From contig NC_064843.1 in the NCBI RefSeq assembly GCF_024166365.1, forward strand, positions 62,892,532-62,956,531: a DNA stretch of 64,000 nt, in the 5' to 3' direction. Made by a program: the position numbers and the translations under genes. Below are positions 1 through 12,290 of this stretch, piece by piece; position 1 is the first letter of the stretch; each line of letters starts with the position of its first letter. This stretch comes from Elephas maximus indicus (taxonomy: Eukaryota; Chordata; Mammalia; Proboscidea; Elephantidae). The notes under the pieces were generated by a model. It had not been told where the DNA came from. It worked only from the letters and a program-made list of their open reading frames with translations, and searched no databases.

Positions 1-3000
1 TTTGGATGAGCATAGGTGATTGATTTTTAGGAGCTCCCAGTTATCTAGTTTTTCTGCTGCATTCTTAATAATGTTTTGTATACTGTTTATGCCACGTATT
101 AGGGCTCCTAGTGTTGTCCCTATTTTTTCTTCCATGATCTTTATCGTTTTAGATTGTATATTTAGGTCTTTGATCCATTTTGAGTTCATTTTTGTGCATG
201 GTGTGAGGTATGGGTCTTGGTTCATTTTTTTGCAGATGGATATCCAGTTATGCCAGCAGCATTTGTTAAAAAGACTGTCTTTTCCCCATTTAACTGATTT
301 GGGGCTTTTGTCAAATGTCAGCTCATATGTGGATGGATTTATGTCTGGATTCTCAATTCTGTTCCATTGGTCTATGTATCTCTTGTACCAGTACCAGGTT
401 GTTTTGACTACTGTGGCAGTATAATAGGTTCTAAAATCAGGGAGAGTGAGGCCTCCCATTTTGTTCTTCTTTTTCTGTAATTCTTTACTTATCCAGGTCC
501 TCTTTACCTTCCATATGAAGTTGGTGATTTGTTTCTCCATCTCATTAAAAAATGTCTTTGGAATTTGGATCGGAATTGCATTAAATGTATAGATCGCTTT
601 TGGTAGAATAGAAATTTTTCAATGTTAAGTCATCCTATCCATGGGCATGGTATATTTTTCCACTTATGTAGGTCTCTTTTGGTTTCTTGCAGACATGTTT
701 TGTAGTTTTCCTTGTCTAAGTCTTTTACATCTCTGGTAAGATTTACTCCTAAGTATTTTATTGTCTTGGAGGCTACTCTAAATGGTATTGATTTGGTGAT
801 TTCCTCTTGGATGTTCTTTTTGTTGGTATAAAGGAATCCAACTGATTTTTGAATCTTGTATCCTGATACTCTGCTGAACTCTTCTATTAGTTTCAGTAGT
901 TTTCTCGAGGATTCCTGAGGGTTTTCTGTGTATAAGATTATGTCATCTACAAATAGAGATACTTAAACTTCTTCCTTGCCAATCTGGATGCCCTTTATTT
1001 CTTTATCTAGCCTAATTGCTCTGGCTAGGACCTCCAGCACAGTGTTGATAAGAGTGGTGATAAAGGACATCCTTGTCTGGTTCCTGATCTCAAGGGGAAT
1101 GCTTTCAGGCTTTCTCCATTTAGGATGATGTTGTCTATTGGCTTTGTATAAATGCCCTTTATTATGCTGAGGAATTTTCCTTCTATTCCAATATTGCTGA
1201 GAGTTTTTATCATGAATGAATGAGTGTTGGACTTTGTCAAATGCCTTTTCTGCATCAATTGATAAAATCATGTGGTTCTTGTCTTTAGTTTTATTTATAT
1301 GATGGATTACATTCATTGTTTTTCTAATATTGAACCATCCCTGCATACCTGCTATGAATCCCACTTGGTCATGGTGAATTATTTTTTTGATATGTTGTTG
1401 AATTCTATTAGCTAGAATTTTGTTGAGGATTTTTGCATCTAAATTCATGAGGGTTACAGTCTGTAATTTTCTTTTTTTGTGGTGTCTTTACCTGGTTTTG
1501 GTATCAGGGATATGCTGGCTTCATAGAATGAATTTGGGAGTATTCCGTCCTTTTCTATGCTCTGAAATACCTTTAGTAGTAGTGGTGTTAACTCTTCTAT
1601 GAAAGTTTGGTAGATCTCTGTGGTGAAGCCCTCCAGACCAAGGCTTTTTTTTTGTTGGAATTTTTTTATTACCTTTTCAATCTCTTCTTTTGTTGTGGGT
1701 GTGTTTAGTTGTTGTACCTCTGTTTGTGTTAGTTTAGGTAGGTAGTGTGTTTCTAGGAATTCATCCATTTTTTCTAGGTTTTCAAATTTGTTAGAGTGCA
1801 ATTTTTCTTAGTAATCTGATATTATTCTTTTAGTTTCAGTTGGGTCTGTTGTAATATCACCCATCTCATTTCTTATTTGGGTTATTTGCTTCCTCTCCTA
1901 TTTTTCTTTTGTCCGTTTGGCCAGTAGTTTATCAACTTCGTCGATTTTTTCAAAGAACCAGCTTTTGGTCTTGTTAATTCTTTCAATTGTGTTTCTGTTT
2001 TCTATTTCATTTATTTCTGCTCTAATTTGTCTTATTTGCTTTCTTCCTGTTCCTTAGGTTTCCTTTTGCTGCTCCCTTTCTATTTGTTCAAGTCGTAGGG
2101 ATAATTCTTTGATTTTGGCCCTTTTTTCTTTTTGTATGTGTGCATTTATTGAAGTGAATTGACCTCTGAGCACTGCTTTCACTGTGTCCCAAAGGTTCTG
2201 ATAGGAAGTTTTTTCCCTGTCCTTGGATTCTATGAATTTATTTATTCCATCCATCCTGTCTTCTATAGCCCAGTCTTTTCTGAGCAGGGTATTGTTCAGT
2301 TTCCAAGTGTTTGATTTCTTTTCCCTGCTTTTTCTGTTAGTGATTTCTACTTTTATGGCCTTATGGTCAAAGAAGATGCTTTGTAATATTTCAGTGTTTT
2401 GTTTTCTACTAAGGCTTGCCTTATGACCTAATATGTGGTCTATTCTAGAGAATATTCCATGTGCACTAGAAAAGAAGTATACTTGGCTGTTATTGGGTGG
2501 AGTGTTCTGTATATGTCTATGAGGCCACATTGGTTGATTGTGGCATTTAGATCTTCCGTGTCTTTATTGAGCTTGTTTCTGGGTGTCCTGTCCTTCACCG
2601 AAAGTGGTGTGTTGAAGTCTTCTACTGTTATTGTGGAGCTGTCTATCTCACTTTTCAATGCTGATAGAGTTTGTTTTATGTATCTTGCAGCCCTGTCATT
2701 GGGTGCATAAATATTTAATACGGTTATTTCCTCCTGGTGTATTGTCCCTCTAATCATTATATAGTGTCCTTCCTTATCCTTTCTGATGATTTAACTTTAA
2801 AGTCTATTTTGTCAGAAATTAATATTGCCACTCCTGCTCTTTTTTGATTGTTGTTTGCTTGATATATTTTTTTCCATCTTTTGAGTTTTAGTTTGTGTCT
2901 CTAAGTCTAAGGTGTGTCTCTTGTAGGCAGCATATAGATGGATCATGTTGTTCAATCCATTCTGCCACTGTCTGTCTCTTTATTGGTGCATTTAGTCCAT

Positions 3001-3046
3001 TTACATTCAGCATAATTGTATATAGGTATGAATTTATTGCTATCAT
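1..3046 (-). pseudogene. L1 ORF2 remnant (endonuclease and reverse transcriptase), partial and broken
   Basis: ORF2 of an autonomous L1 encodes an APE-type endonuclease followed by a reverse transcriptase that copies L1 RNA at the nicked target. The start chosen is the ATG at 3046, where the frame reads MIAINSYLYTIMLNVNGLN; a CCLQETH endonuclease motif follows. The rest is split over several frames (about 2054-2757, 1454-1801, 963-1448). At 963-965 there is a TAA stop directly before the catalytic loop, and the loop at 942-953 reads FVDD, whereas the second L1 in the window has FADD. The C-terminal part lies outside the window. Confidence 0.9.
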
Positions 3047-3367
3047 TTTGATGTCTTTTTTTGGGTGCTGTTGACAATTTCTTTTTCCCACTTAATTTTT
3101 TGTGCTGAGTAGTTTATCTTTATATAATGTTCTTTCCTCATATTTGTTGTTGTTGATTTTGTTTCTGCTGAGTCTCTGTTTTTTTCTTGTGTTTTATTTT
3201 GATATGTAGGATAGTTTGTCTCCTTTGTGGTTGCCTTAATATTTACCCCTATTTTTCTAAATTTAAACCTAATTTTTATTTCTTTGTATAGCCTGTCTTC
3301 CTCTTGATATGAAAGATCTATTACTACATTTCCTCGTCCCCCTTTATTGTTTTGATATTGTCTTCTT

Positions 3368-4515
3368 TTACTGAATAACATCAGTGTTCCCCTGTTTTAA
3401 GCATTTTTTATCTTGATTTAGTTTTGTGATTTCCCTGTCTGGGTTGACATCTGATTGCTTTGTCCAGTGTTCTAATCTTGGGTTGATACCTGATATTATT
3501 GATTTTTTAATCAAAGAACTCCCTTTCGTATTTCTTCTAGTTTTTGATTTGGTTTTTACAAATTCCCTAAACTTCTGCTTATCTGGAAATGTCCTGATTT
3601 CACCTTCATACTTGAGAGACAGTTTTGCTGGGTATATGATTCTTGGTTGGCAATTTTTTTCCTTCAATTTTTTTGTGTAAGTCATCACATTGCCTTCTCG
3701 CCTGCATGGTTTCTGCCACATAATCTGAGCTTATTCTTATTCCTCTCCTTTGTAGGTGACTTTTCATTTATCCCTAGCTGCCCTTAAAATTCTCTCTTTA
3801 TCTTTGGTTTTGGCAAGTTTGATTATAATATGTCTTGGTGACTTTCTTTTAAAATCTACCTTATGTGGAGTTTGATGAGCATCTTGGATAGATATCTTCT
3901 CATCTTTCGTGACATCGGGGAAACTTTCTGTCAACAAATCTTCAACAATTCTCTCTGTGTTTTCTGTTATCCCTCCCAGTTCTGGTACTTCAGTCACTCA
4001 TAGGTTATTTCTCTTGATAGAGTCCCACATGATTCTTAAGATTTCTTCATTTTTTTTTAATTCTTTTATCTTATTTTTCTTCAACTATTTTGGTGCCAAG
4101 TGCTTTACCTTCAAATTCACTAATTCTGCCTTCCACTTGCTCAATTCTGCTCCTCTGACTTGCCATTGAGTTGTCTAATTCTTTAATTTTTTTTTGTTAA
4201 TCTTCTGAATTTTTGATTGCTGTCTGTCTATGGATTTTTCCAGTTTATTCAATTTTTCATTATGTTCTTGAATAACCTTTTTAATTTCTTCAACTGCTTT
4301 ATCTGTGTGTTGCTTGACTTGTTCTTCATATTGCCTGATTTCCTTCCCAATGTCTTGAAGGGTTTTGTATATTAATCTTTTGTATTCTGCCTCAGTAATT
4401 CCAGGAAGGCACTTTCATCTAGGATATCCCTTGATTCTTTGTGCTGAGAGCTTGTTGAGGAGATCATGGTCTGTTTCTTTATATGACTTGATATTGACTG
4501 TTGTCTTCAAGCCAT
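3368..4515 (-). pseudogene. L1 ORF1 remnant (RNA-binding protein)
   Basis: ORF1p is the trimeric RNA chaperone of the L1 ribonucleoprotein, with a coiled coil, an RRM and a C-terminal domain. By comparison with the second L1 the start is the ATG at 4515, but codon 3 is already TGA, so the frame is dead from the start. The RRM-like part is readable at 3764-3997 (KSPRHIIIKLAKTKDKERIL) and the C-terminal domain at 3368-3721 (KLKEKNCQPRI, TFPDKQKFREF), ending in TAA at 3368-3370. The span of about 382 codons is normal for mammalian ORF1. Confidence 0.85.
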
Positions 4516-5742
4516 CTATAATTTATTGTATTAGTTTGTGTTTGCTTACTGTGTCATAGCTTCGTGTTTTTTTTGATGTGCCCAAACGTGTTGCTTGTGT
4601 GAGCTAGCTTATTTTTGCCTTTGGAGCTCTGATGTCCTGTCCCCAGATGGCTAGAGCTGGTATCGGGTATATCAGTCTAGGAGTCTATTCACTTTTTTTG
4701 TATGAATTCAGCTCAGATGTCCTGGTAGCTGATCATAAGTGTGTGGTACAGGCTCTGTCCTATAGTCTTAGAGGGGCAAGGGTGATTGACGTAAGTTCCG
4801 GTATCTGGTTGCAGTATGGGGTCATGCTTTAAACAAGGCAGGGGGCTGAGAATCATTCCTCAAGTGTGTCTGAGGAAAGTGTGTCCCTCTTCCCTAGAGC
4901 ATACAGGTGGGTGGGTTCTGCAGACAGAGCATGGACACTCAGTGTTTTTGGTTGTAAGGACTGGGTGGTACCTGTTATCCTTGAACCCCTGTCACGGGTG
5001 GCTGTGTGACCTGAGTGGATCCACCAGTCCTTAGGTTCCTGATGTGGGTAGGTGAAGACCCTATGTAATAGTCATAGCGGTGTCAAACATGAAACACCCA
5101 CCACTCCACCACACTGCTGAAACTGTTGTAGTCTGCCAACAAGGGCTTATTCTCCTGAAATAGGCCCACACATGTCCATCTAGGGGGGAAAGGTACTCTA
5201 AGTCCATGGACCATTTATGCCTGGACAGGAGTTGATTGTGTCCTTAGCTCCCCTGGTTAGCAGAGCTGGCAAATTATCTTTTCCCCCAATAGCAAATTTA
5301 TTCCTTCTCCAAGGCTGGGAGGATGGCTCAGTGCTCAACAGGGCCTATCTCAGGCCCAGGGAAATCAACAGCTGCTGAAGCCGGCTTGGGGGCAGGACAG
5401 CTTTTGCTGAAAGCGCCGTTCTTCTCTGGTTCCAGAAGTTTGAGTAGGCTCTGTGGCTGGCTGCTTCTTCCTGAGGAAACTGCGACTGAAGGCTAGTACC
5501 AGCCCACCACAGCCACTCTCGGGAATGGTGTCTGAGGGCTCCCTGTGATTCAGGTACTGTAACTCTTCTCCACTTCTCAACTGTCTCTTCTTTCCCCTGC
5601 TACTCAGTTCGTTTTCTGACTTTGCCTTTGATGTTCAGGGCACTAAACTTTTCATAAATATACTCGTTTCACTTGTTTTTTCGGGTCTTTGTTGTAAGAC
5701 GGCTAGTCAGAAGCAACTATTCCGCCATCTTGGCCCCGCCTC

Positions 5743-6976
5743 GGGTACCATCAGTTCTTTATCATATGGTACCTCCTGAAATAGTTTTATGTCGACCAAT
5801 TCTTTTTGGTACAGAGATTCTGTGTATTTCTTCCTGCATCGCTCAACAACTTGCCCATTGACTCCTTCAGTGTTGTAAATTGAGGCTTGAATTTTTTCTT
5901 CAGTTCTCTCATCTTGAAAAATGCCAAATGTGTCCTTTGCTTTTGGTTTTCTGACTCCAGGTCTTTGCACATTTTGTTATAATGCTTTACTTTGTCTTCT
6001 CAAGCCACCCTTTGAAATCTTCTGTTCAGCACTTTTACTTCATCATTTCTTCCATTCACTTTAGCTGCTTTACATTCAACAGCAAGCTTCATACCCTCTT
6101 CTGACATCCATTTTGGTCTTTTTTGTTGTTTCTTGTCATTTGAACGACCTTTTGCTGTCTTCATGTATGATGTTCTTGATGTCATCTCACAACTCATTTG
6201 GTCTTCAGTCATTAGTGTTCAATGCATCAGATCTATATTTGAGATGGTTTCTAAATTCAGGTGGGATATGCTCCAGGTTGTACTTTGACTCTTGTGGACT
6301 TTTTCAAATTTTCTTCAGCTTAAACTTGAAATTGCTTATGAGTAATTAATGGTCTGTTCCACAGTCGGACCCTGGCCTTGGTCTCACTGATATTGAGTGT
6401 CTCCATTGTCTCTTTAAACAGATGTAGTCAAATTGATTCTTGTGTAGTCCATTTGGCAAGGTCCATGTGGGTAGTCACCATTTATGTTGTGGCAAAAGGC
6501 GTTTTGCAATGAATAGGTTATTGGTCTTGCAAAATTCTATCGTGCAATCTCCAATGTCATTTCTGTCACTGAGGCCATATTTTCCAACTGCTGATCCTTC
6601 TTCTTTGTTTCTAACTTTCACGTTCCAATCACTGGTAATTATCAACGCATCTTGATTGCCTTTTTGATCAATTACAGACTGCAGAACTTGGTAAAAATCT
6701 TCAATTCCCTCATCTTCAGCATTTGTGGTTGGTGCTTAAATTTGAATAATAGTCTTATTAACTGATCTTCTTGTAGGTGTGTGGATATTATCCTATGACC
6801 TCATTGTACTTCAGGATAGATCTTGAAATGCTCTTTTTGATGATGAATGCAATACCATTCCTCTTCAACTTGTCATTCCTGGCATAGTAGACCATATGAT
6901 TGTCTGATTGAAAATGGCAAATACTAGTCCATTTCAGCTCACTGATGCCTAGGATTCTGATCTTTATGTGGTCCAT
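5743..6976 (-). mobile_element. RTE (BovB-like) retrotransposon fragment no. 1
   Basis: The minus-strand frames match the other RTE copies here. At 6788-6976 lies the endonuclease start (ILGISELKWT, then YYARND, RRNG-like KRNGIAFIIKK). At 5707-6212 lies the linker between endonuclease and RT. It is cut on the left at the 5' end of L1 no. 1, so the RT and 3' end probably lie left of the window, beyond that L1. The right end is a 5' truncation against a short LTR piece. The frame is broken many times. Confidence 0.87.
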
Positions 6977-6989
6977 TTCATTTTCTTTT

Positions 6990-7048
6990 CTTTAAAGCTA
7001 CCCATTTTGTGTTGTTTTTGTTACAGCAGCACAAGGAAACTGAGACAA
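6990..7048 (+). mobile_element. MaLR-like LTR 3' end fragment
   Basis: About 60 bp resembling the last bases of the LTRs at 24789-25183 and 34793-35273: a stretch like 'aaagccaccca..tgtg', then 'gttacagcagca' and 'actgagaca'. It is wedged between an RTE and unassigned DNA. Short, so only moderately sure. Confidence 0.5.
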
Positions 7049-7267
7049 GTCCTAATCCTGACCATTTGGTTGGTAAGTTGATCACATAGACAACCAGGCA
7101 AAGAGACACCCATTTGCAGTCCAGGAAGTACTGCCATTTATGTATGGCTTTGTGGACCCACTAAGTAGTTCAATAAGGTATGAGTGTACGAAGTAAGCAT
7201 ATACCAGACTGGTGGAAGATAAAATCTGAAAAGCAAAATAAGGACAAACAGTAGAGTCAAGGATACT
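7049..7267. other. Short interval with no recognised feature
   Basis: About 220 bp between an LTR fragment and an RTE 3' end. I see no coding frame, RNA gene or repeat that I recognise. Confidence 0.5.
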
Positions 7268-9460
7268 AGACTTGCTGTTGTTGTTAGGTGCAGTCGAGTT
7301 GGTTCCAACTCATAGAGACCCTATGCGCAACAGAAAGAAACACTGCCCGGTCGTGCACCATCCTTACAACCATCGTTATGCTTGATCCCATTGCTGCAGC
7401 CACTCTGTCAATCCACCTCGTTGAGGGTCTTCCTCTTTTCTGCTGACCCTGCACTTTGCCAAGCATGATGTCCTTCTCCAGGGACTGATCCCTCCTGACA
7501 ACATGTCCAAAGTATGTAAGACGCAGTCTCACCATCCTTGCTTCTAAGGATTCTGGTTGTACTTCTTCCAAGACAGATTTATTCGTTCTTCTGGCAGTCC
7601 ATGGTATATTCAATATTCTTCGCCAACACCACAATTCAAAGCCATCAATTCTTCTTCGGTCTTCCTTATCATTGTCCAGCTTTCACATGCATATGATGCG
7701 ATTGAAAATACCATGGCTTGGGTCAGGTGCACACCTTAGTCTTCAAGGTGACATCATTTCTCTTCAACACTTTAAAAAGGTCCTTTGCAGCAGATTTACC
7801 CAATGCAATGCGTCTTTTGATTTCTTGACTGCTGCTTCCATGGCTGTTGATTGTGGATCCAAGTAAAATGAAATCCTTGACAACTTCAATCTTCTCCATT
7901 TATCATGATGTTGCTCATTGGTCCAGTTGTGAGGACTTTTGTTTTCTTTATGTTGAGGTGCAATCCCTACTGAAGGCTGTGGTCTTTGATCTTCATTAGT
8001 AAGTGCTTCAAGTCCTCTTCACTTTCAGCAAGCAAGGTTGTGTCATCTGCATAACACAGGTTGTTAATGAGTCTTCCTCCAATCCTGATGCCCCGCTCTT
8101 CTTAATATAGTCCAGCTTCTCAGATTATTTGCTCAGCATACAGATTGAATAGGTATGAAAGAATACAACCCGGGTGCACACCTTCCCTGACTTTAAACCA
8201 ATCAGTATCCCCTTGTTCTGTCTGAAACCCTGCCTCTTGATCTATGTAAAGGCTCTTCAAGAGCACAATTAAGTGTTATGGAATTCCCATTCTTCATGAT
8301 GTTATCCATAATTTGTTATGATCCACACAGTCGAATGCCTTTGCTCAGTCAATAAAACACAAGTAAACATCCTTCTGGTATTCTCTGCTTTCAGCCAGGA
8401 CCCATCTGACATCAGCAATGATATCCCTAGTTCCACGTCCTCTTCTGAAACTGGCCTGAATTTCTGGCAGTTTCCTGTCGATATACTGCTGCAGCCATTT
8501 TTGAATGATCTTCAGCAAAATTTTCCTTGCGTCTGATATTAATGATATTGTTGTATAATTTCCACATTCAGTTGGATCACCTTTCTTGGGAATAGGCATA
8601 AATATGGATCTCTTCCAGTCAGTTGGCCAGGAAGCTGTCTTCCACTGTTCTTGGCATACACAAGTGAGCACCTCCAGCACTGCATCCGTTTCTTGAAACT
8701 TCTCAATTGATATTCCATCAATTCCTGGAACCTTGTTTTTCGCCAGTGCCTTGAGAGCAGCTTGGACTTCTTCCTTCAGTACCATCGGTTCCTGATCATA
8801 TGCTACCTCTCGAAATGCTTGAACATCAACTAATTCTTTTTGGTATAATGACTCTGTGTATTTCTTCCATCTTCTTTTGATGCTTCCTGCATCGTTTAAT
8901 ATTTTCCCCATAGAATCCTTCACTATTGCAACTCGAGGCTTGAATTTTTTCTTCAGTTCTTTTAGCTTGAGGAGCACCGAGCCTGTTCTTCCCTTTTGGT
9001 TTTCTATTTCTAGCTCTTCGCACATGTCATTAAAATACCTTACTTTGTCTTCTCGATCCACCCTTTGAAATCTTCTGTTCAGTTCTTTTACTTCATCAAT
9101 TCTTCCTTTTGCTTTAGCTCCTCAACGTTCGAGAGCAAGTTTCAGAGTCTCCTCTGACATCCATCTTGGTCTTTTCTTTCTTTCCTGTTCTTTCAATGAC
9201 CTTGCTTTCTTCATGGATGATGTCCTTGATGTCATGCCACAACTTGTCCGGTCTTTGGTCACTAGTGTTAAATACATCAAATCTATTCTTGAGATGGTCT
9301 CTAAATTCAGGTGAGATCTACCCAAGGTTATATTTTGGCTCTCATGGGCTTGCTCTGATTTTCTTCAGTTTCAACTTGAACTTGCATATGAGCAATTGAT
9401 GGTCTGTTCCACAGTCAGCCCCTGGCCTTGTTCTGACTGTTGATATTGAGCTTTTCCATC
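7268..9460 (-). mobile_element. RTE (BovB-like) retrotransposon no. 2, 5' truncated
   Basis: The 3' end is at 7268 (GTTGTTGTTAGGTGC, then GTCGAGTTGGTTCCAACTC on the plus strand), the tail shared with AfroSINE. Going right it runs through the 3' UTR, the RT domain and the endonuclease-RT linker, and stops near 9460 inside the endonuclease. Its longest open piece is 8345-9061. Copies at 18383-20812, 22018-23301 and 38985-40833 align with it. It carries several frameshifts and is not functional. Confidence 0.92.
8345..9061 (-). pseudogene. RTE reverse transcriptase, N-terminal half (decayed)
   Basis: A 238-codon open stretch of the RTE polyprotein. It holds the linker (ELKKKFKPRVA), the RT start (NKVPGIDGISIEKF, PIPKKGDPTECGNY) and the block ending at the first half of the catalytic motif (DVYLCFID). 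In the plus-strand copy this motif continues as YANAFDC. Here the frame breaks directly after FID, so the catalytic aspartate pair is not reached. It is a molecular fossil of a retrotransposon, not a host gene. Confidence 0.88.
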
Positions 9461-9574
9461 AATGCTAGACTTTTTTGGTGTGAATTTCATTCTATAGAAA
9501 TCAGAGAGTCTTGCAAGGTTTTTGAGAATGGGAATAATGTTCATGGAGACCATTCCCATACACATCCAGCATAT
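9461..9574. other. Junction DNA, no feature recognised
   Basis: About 110 bp between the RTE 5' truncation and an old L1 tail. Nothing assignable. Confidence 0.4.
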
Positions 9575-10195
9575 ATTTAGGTAAAATGGTAAAAAAACAA
9601 TTGGGGAAGAAGTTTGGAAGTTTCTTACAAAGCTAAACATTTACCTGCCATGTGGTCCTTAATCCTGAGTATTTGCCCCAAAGAAACGAAAATGCATTTC
9701 CACAAAAAGACTTGCACAGGAATATTCATAGCAGTTTTATTCCAAATTTTAGAAAGAACCCAAATATTCATCAACAGACAAATTGATAAACAAATTGTGG
9801 TACATCTCTACAATGGGGTGCTATACAGCAATAAAAAGGAACAAACTACTTATTCACAAAACAACATAGATGGACTTAGAAAATATTACCCTAAGCAAAA
9901 GAAGCCAGATAAAAGACTATAAGTGGCATTATTTCATTTATATGAAACTTTAGAAAAAAGAATGTAATTTATAAGGTAAAAAGTAGATCAATTGTTGCAT
10001 CAGACCAGGGCTGGGTAGGGAGTTTCAATGGCAAAGGAGTACAAGAGAACTTTTTTGGGTGGTGAAATTGTTCTATATCTTGAATGTAGTGGTGGTTAGC
10101 CACGTTTATATGTTTGTCAAATTCATTGAACAGCACACTTCAAATGGGTACATTTTAATGTATGTAAATTATACTTTAATAAGTTGATTGGAAAA
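9575..10195 (+). mobile_element. Old L1 (L1M-type) 3' end
   Basis: The sequence follows the end of L1 ORF2 and the 3' UTR in sense. Recognisable blocks are the 'catttacctgccatgtgg' stretch, 'cataGCAGttttattcc', 'caaattgtggtacatc', 'caataaaaaggaacaaact', 'gaagccagataaaag' and a UTR ending in 'tatactttaataa'. It is heavily mutated, unlike the two younger L1 copies in the window. The chance frame at 9614-9922 is its decayed ORF2 end. Confidence 0.75.
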
Positions 10196-10484
10196 AGAAA
10201 AGAACTATATTTGGACATAGCACTACACAAGGCAAAGAGGAGAATATAGAAGAGATTTCCTAAGGGGCTGATGATCTAGTATGAAGACGGGGTCAGACCT
10301 ATGACATAAAAGTCCTGTGTTTTAGAACAATGGATGGCTCTGAATTAAGTGGCAAAAGAACGTATGAACCAGAAATAGTAAAAATAAGAAGTTAAGTACG
10401 TTTGTGGAGGGGAGAGGGGGCTTGGAGTTAATTAATGGTGCATCATTTTAGTGAATATCATGTTTATCTCACTCTGCCATGAAG

Positions 10485-10640
10485 ATTTGGTTCATCCATG
10501 TTGTGAGATGTTTCACAGATTCATCATTTTTCTTTATTGCTGCATAGTATTCCATTGTGTGTGGGTACCATAGTTTGTTTATCCATTCATCTGTTGATGG
10601 ACACTTAGGTTGTTTCCATTTTTTTGCTATAGTTATCACT
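10485..10640 (-). mobile_element. L1 ORF2 C-terminal fragment
   Basis: The plus strand shows the familiar complement of the ORF2 end (gatgtttcacagattcatca, then 'gtattccattgtgtg' and 'ttatccattcatctg'). It is the same segment as 27120-27290. Both ends are truncated. Confidence 0.75.
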
Positions 10641-10824
10641 TAATTTTAAACGTGTTTATGCTCTATCTCATCTTCTAGAGCACAAGCTCATTAAGAGAGA
10701 GCTGTACCCCAGGTCTCCTGTAGATCCTTAACTACAGCAGCCGGGTGGTTTTTATAGATGCTCTTGATTCACCCTGATTTTCTCTTCCTTAAACTGGACA
10801 GTGTTAACAATTTGGGAAAGGAAT

Positions 10825-10991
10825 TAAAAAAAGAAAAACCCACTGCCATTGAGTCAACTCCAACTCATAGTGACCCTGTAGGACAGAGTAGAACTGCCCC
10901 ATATGGTTTCCAAGGAGCACCTGGTGGACCTGAACTGCCAACCTTTTGGTTAGCAGCCATCGTTGTTAACCACTACGCCACGAGGGTTTCC
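10825..10991 (-). mobile_element. AfroSINE
   Basis: tRNA-derived SINE, RNA polymerase III type, mobilised in trans by RTE. In minus orientation the A-rich tail is at 10825 and the tRNA-like head (complement of GGNAACCCTCGTGGCG) is at 10991. It is flanked by an 11-bp target duplication, gggaaaggaat at 10814-10824 and gggagaggaat at 10992-11002 (one mismatch), which fixes both ends. Confidence 0.93.
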
Positions 10992-10995
10992 GGGA

Positions 10996-11964
10996 GAGGA
11001 ATAGACATCTATAATTCCACTATGTTTGTACTTAGGGCCTAAGTAGGGAGCTACTGAGTGTTGTGAACCCCTCAGTAATTCATCTCCACTCCTACTTTAA
11101 TTGACAGACCATAATTTCTGCCACAAACTCAAGACCCTCTTCGGGATGTCCTCTATTAGATGAATTGAAATTGAGTTGGTGTAGTTACCCAGTGGTTTTA
11201 TATCTCAATGCCTTTTTTTTCTTCAGTCAGGAATTTCAGCCAGGGCAGTCACTTTTGTATTCAAAGCCTGCCAACTCTGACCAGAAATCAGGTCTCAGCG
11301 TAAGACACACCTTGACAAGCGGATTAGATGTTCTAGTGAAAGGTAGATAAATGTTACTCATGTCACTCTTAATAAAAGTATTGGCTTGCTTACCAGTTTG
11401 TAGGGTTGAGGTCTTACCTTCAACACTTCTAGGGTACTTTAGACTTTATTATCCTTTAAATGAAGGCCTTTCCATCTAGCTTCCTCCATTTATGCCAAAG
11501 AGGGAATTATTCCTGTTTAACTCTTTAAAATATGTGGCTTCTGCCAACTTCCTGTCTTTTCCTTTAGGAGACAATACAACCTGTGGCCTTAAATAGAAAT
11601 CTGCTAGAATTTTCTCAAATGTCTTATTAGGGAATGAAATGTAGTAGCACCGTTAATAGTGCTGGATCCTGGACGTCTTCTACCTGCTTTATAGGCGAAT
11701 CACATTCTAGCAGATTCTGATTGTTTGGGGTCGTGTTTTAGAGCATTGGATTTGTCATCTAAATCCATGTAATAGTATAGTCAAATCTTGTTCTCAGAAA
11801 CCTAAGTATAGACAGCCAAAGCTTGCTAAAACATGACCAGCAGGGTGTACATACTTATACACGCACAGCGTAGTTTCCCAAGAATCTGAGGGCTACCAGG
11901 GCTACTAAATGCCTTGTAAAGAAAGGCTTTCATGGTGAAATAAATTCAGAGATATGGTATACAA
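10996..11964. other. Intergenic interval, no feature recognised
   Basis: About 970 bp without a supported gene. The short frames here (for example 11165-11350) have no recognisable motif. No clear repeat family. Confidence 0.5.
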
Positions 11965-12120
11965 AAGAAGCCCTAGTGGCGCAGTGATTAAGAGTTCAGC
12001 TGCTAACCAAAAGGTCAGCAGTTTAAATCCACCAGCTGCTCCTTGGAAGCCCTATGGGGCAGTTCTATCTGTCCAATAGGGTTACTACAAGACTGTAACG
12101 AGTTTGGTTTTTTTTGGTTT
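11965..12120 (+). mobile_element. AfroSINE
   Basis: Sense copy of the short subfamily: head 'agccctagtggcgcagtg', B-box-like 'cagtttaaatcc', then directly 'ctccttggaagccctatgg' and a T/G-rich tail. Probable target duplication ggtatacaa (11956-11964) and ggcatacaa (12121-12129). Confidence 0.92.
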
Positions 12121-12210
12121 GGCATACAACAGGCTCTCAGATGGCCGCAGAAATGCAGTCTGCTTAACTCATTGGCACTCAGAGCTTTGAATCGCTTTCT
12201 CACACTTTGG

Positions 12211-12290
12211 GGCACACTACTCATTGTTGAATGTCTTTGATTTAGCATAAGGCACACTACTCATTGTTGAATGTCTTTGATTTAGCATAA
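12211..12290. repeat. Perfect 40-bp tandem duplication
   Basis: The 40-bp unit starting ggcacactactcattgttg and ending tagcataa occurs twice without a mismatch (12211-12250 and 12251-12290). The second copy abuts the 5' end of the RTE-derived element at 12291. Confidence 0.97.

Larger units (their letters stand above)
1..5742 (-). mobile_element. L1 retrotransposon no. 1, 3' end beyond the window
   Basis: Read on the minus strand, the element starts near 5742 with the typical L1 opening (GCCAAGATGGCGGAATAG, containing a YY1-type CAAGATGGC site). It then runs through a 5' UTR of about 1.2 kb (4516-5742), ORF1 (3368-4515), a spacer, and ORF2 from 3046 leftwards. The left window edge falls inside ORF2, so the end of ORF2, the 3' UTR and the tail lie outside. 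It matches L1 no. 2 (26061-33596) along its length. Both ORFs carry stops and frameshifts, so it is dead. On the right it abuts the middle of an RTE reading frame, which suggests that it inserted into that RTE. Confidence 0.93.

Noticed and set aside
20-424. 134-codon plus-strand frame at the left edge
   Set aside because: It is the complement of L1 ORF2; the hydrophobic look comes from a T-rich antisense strand.
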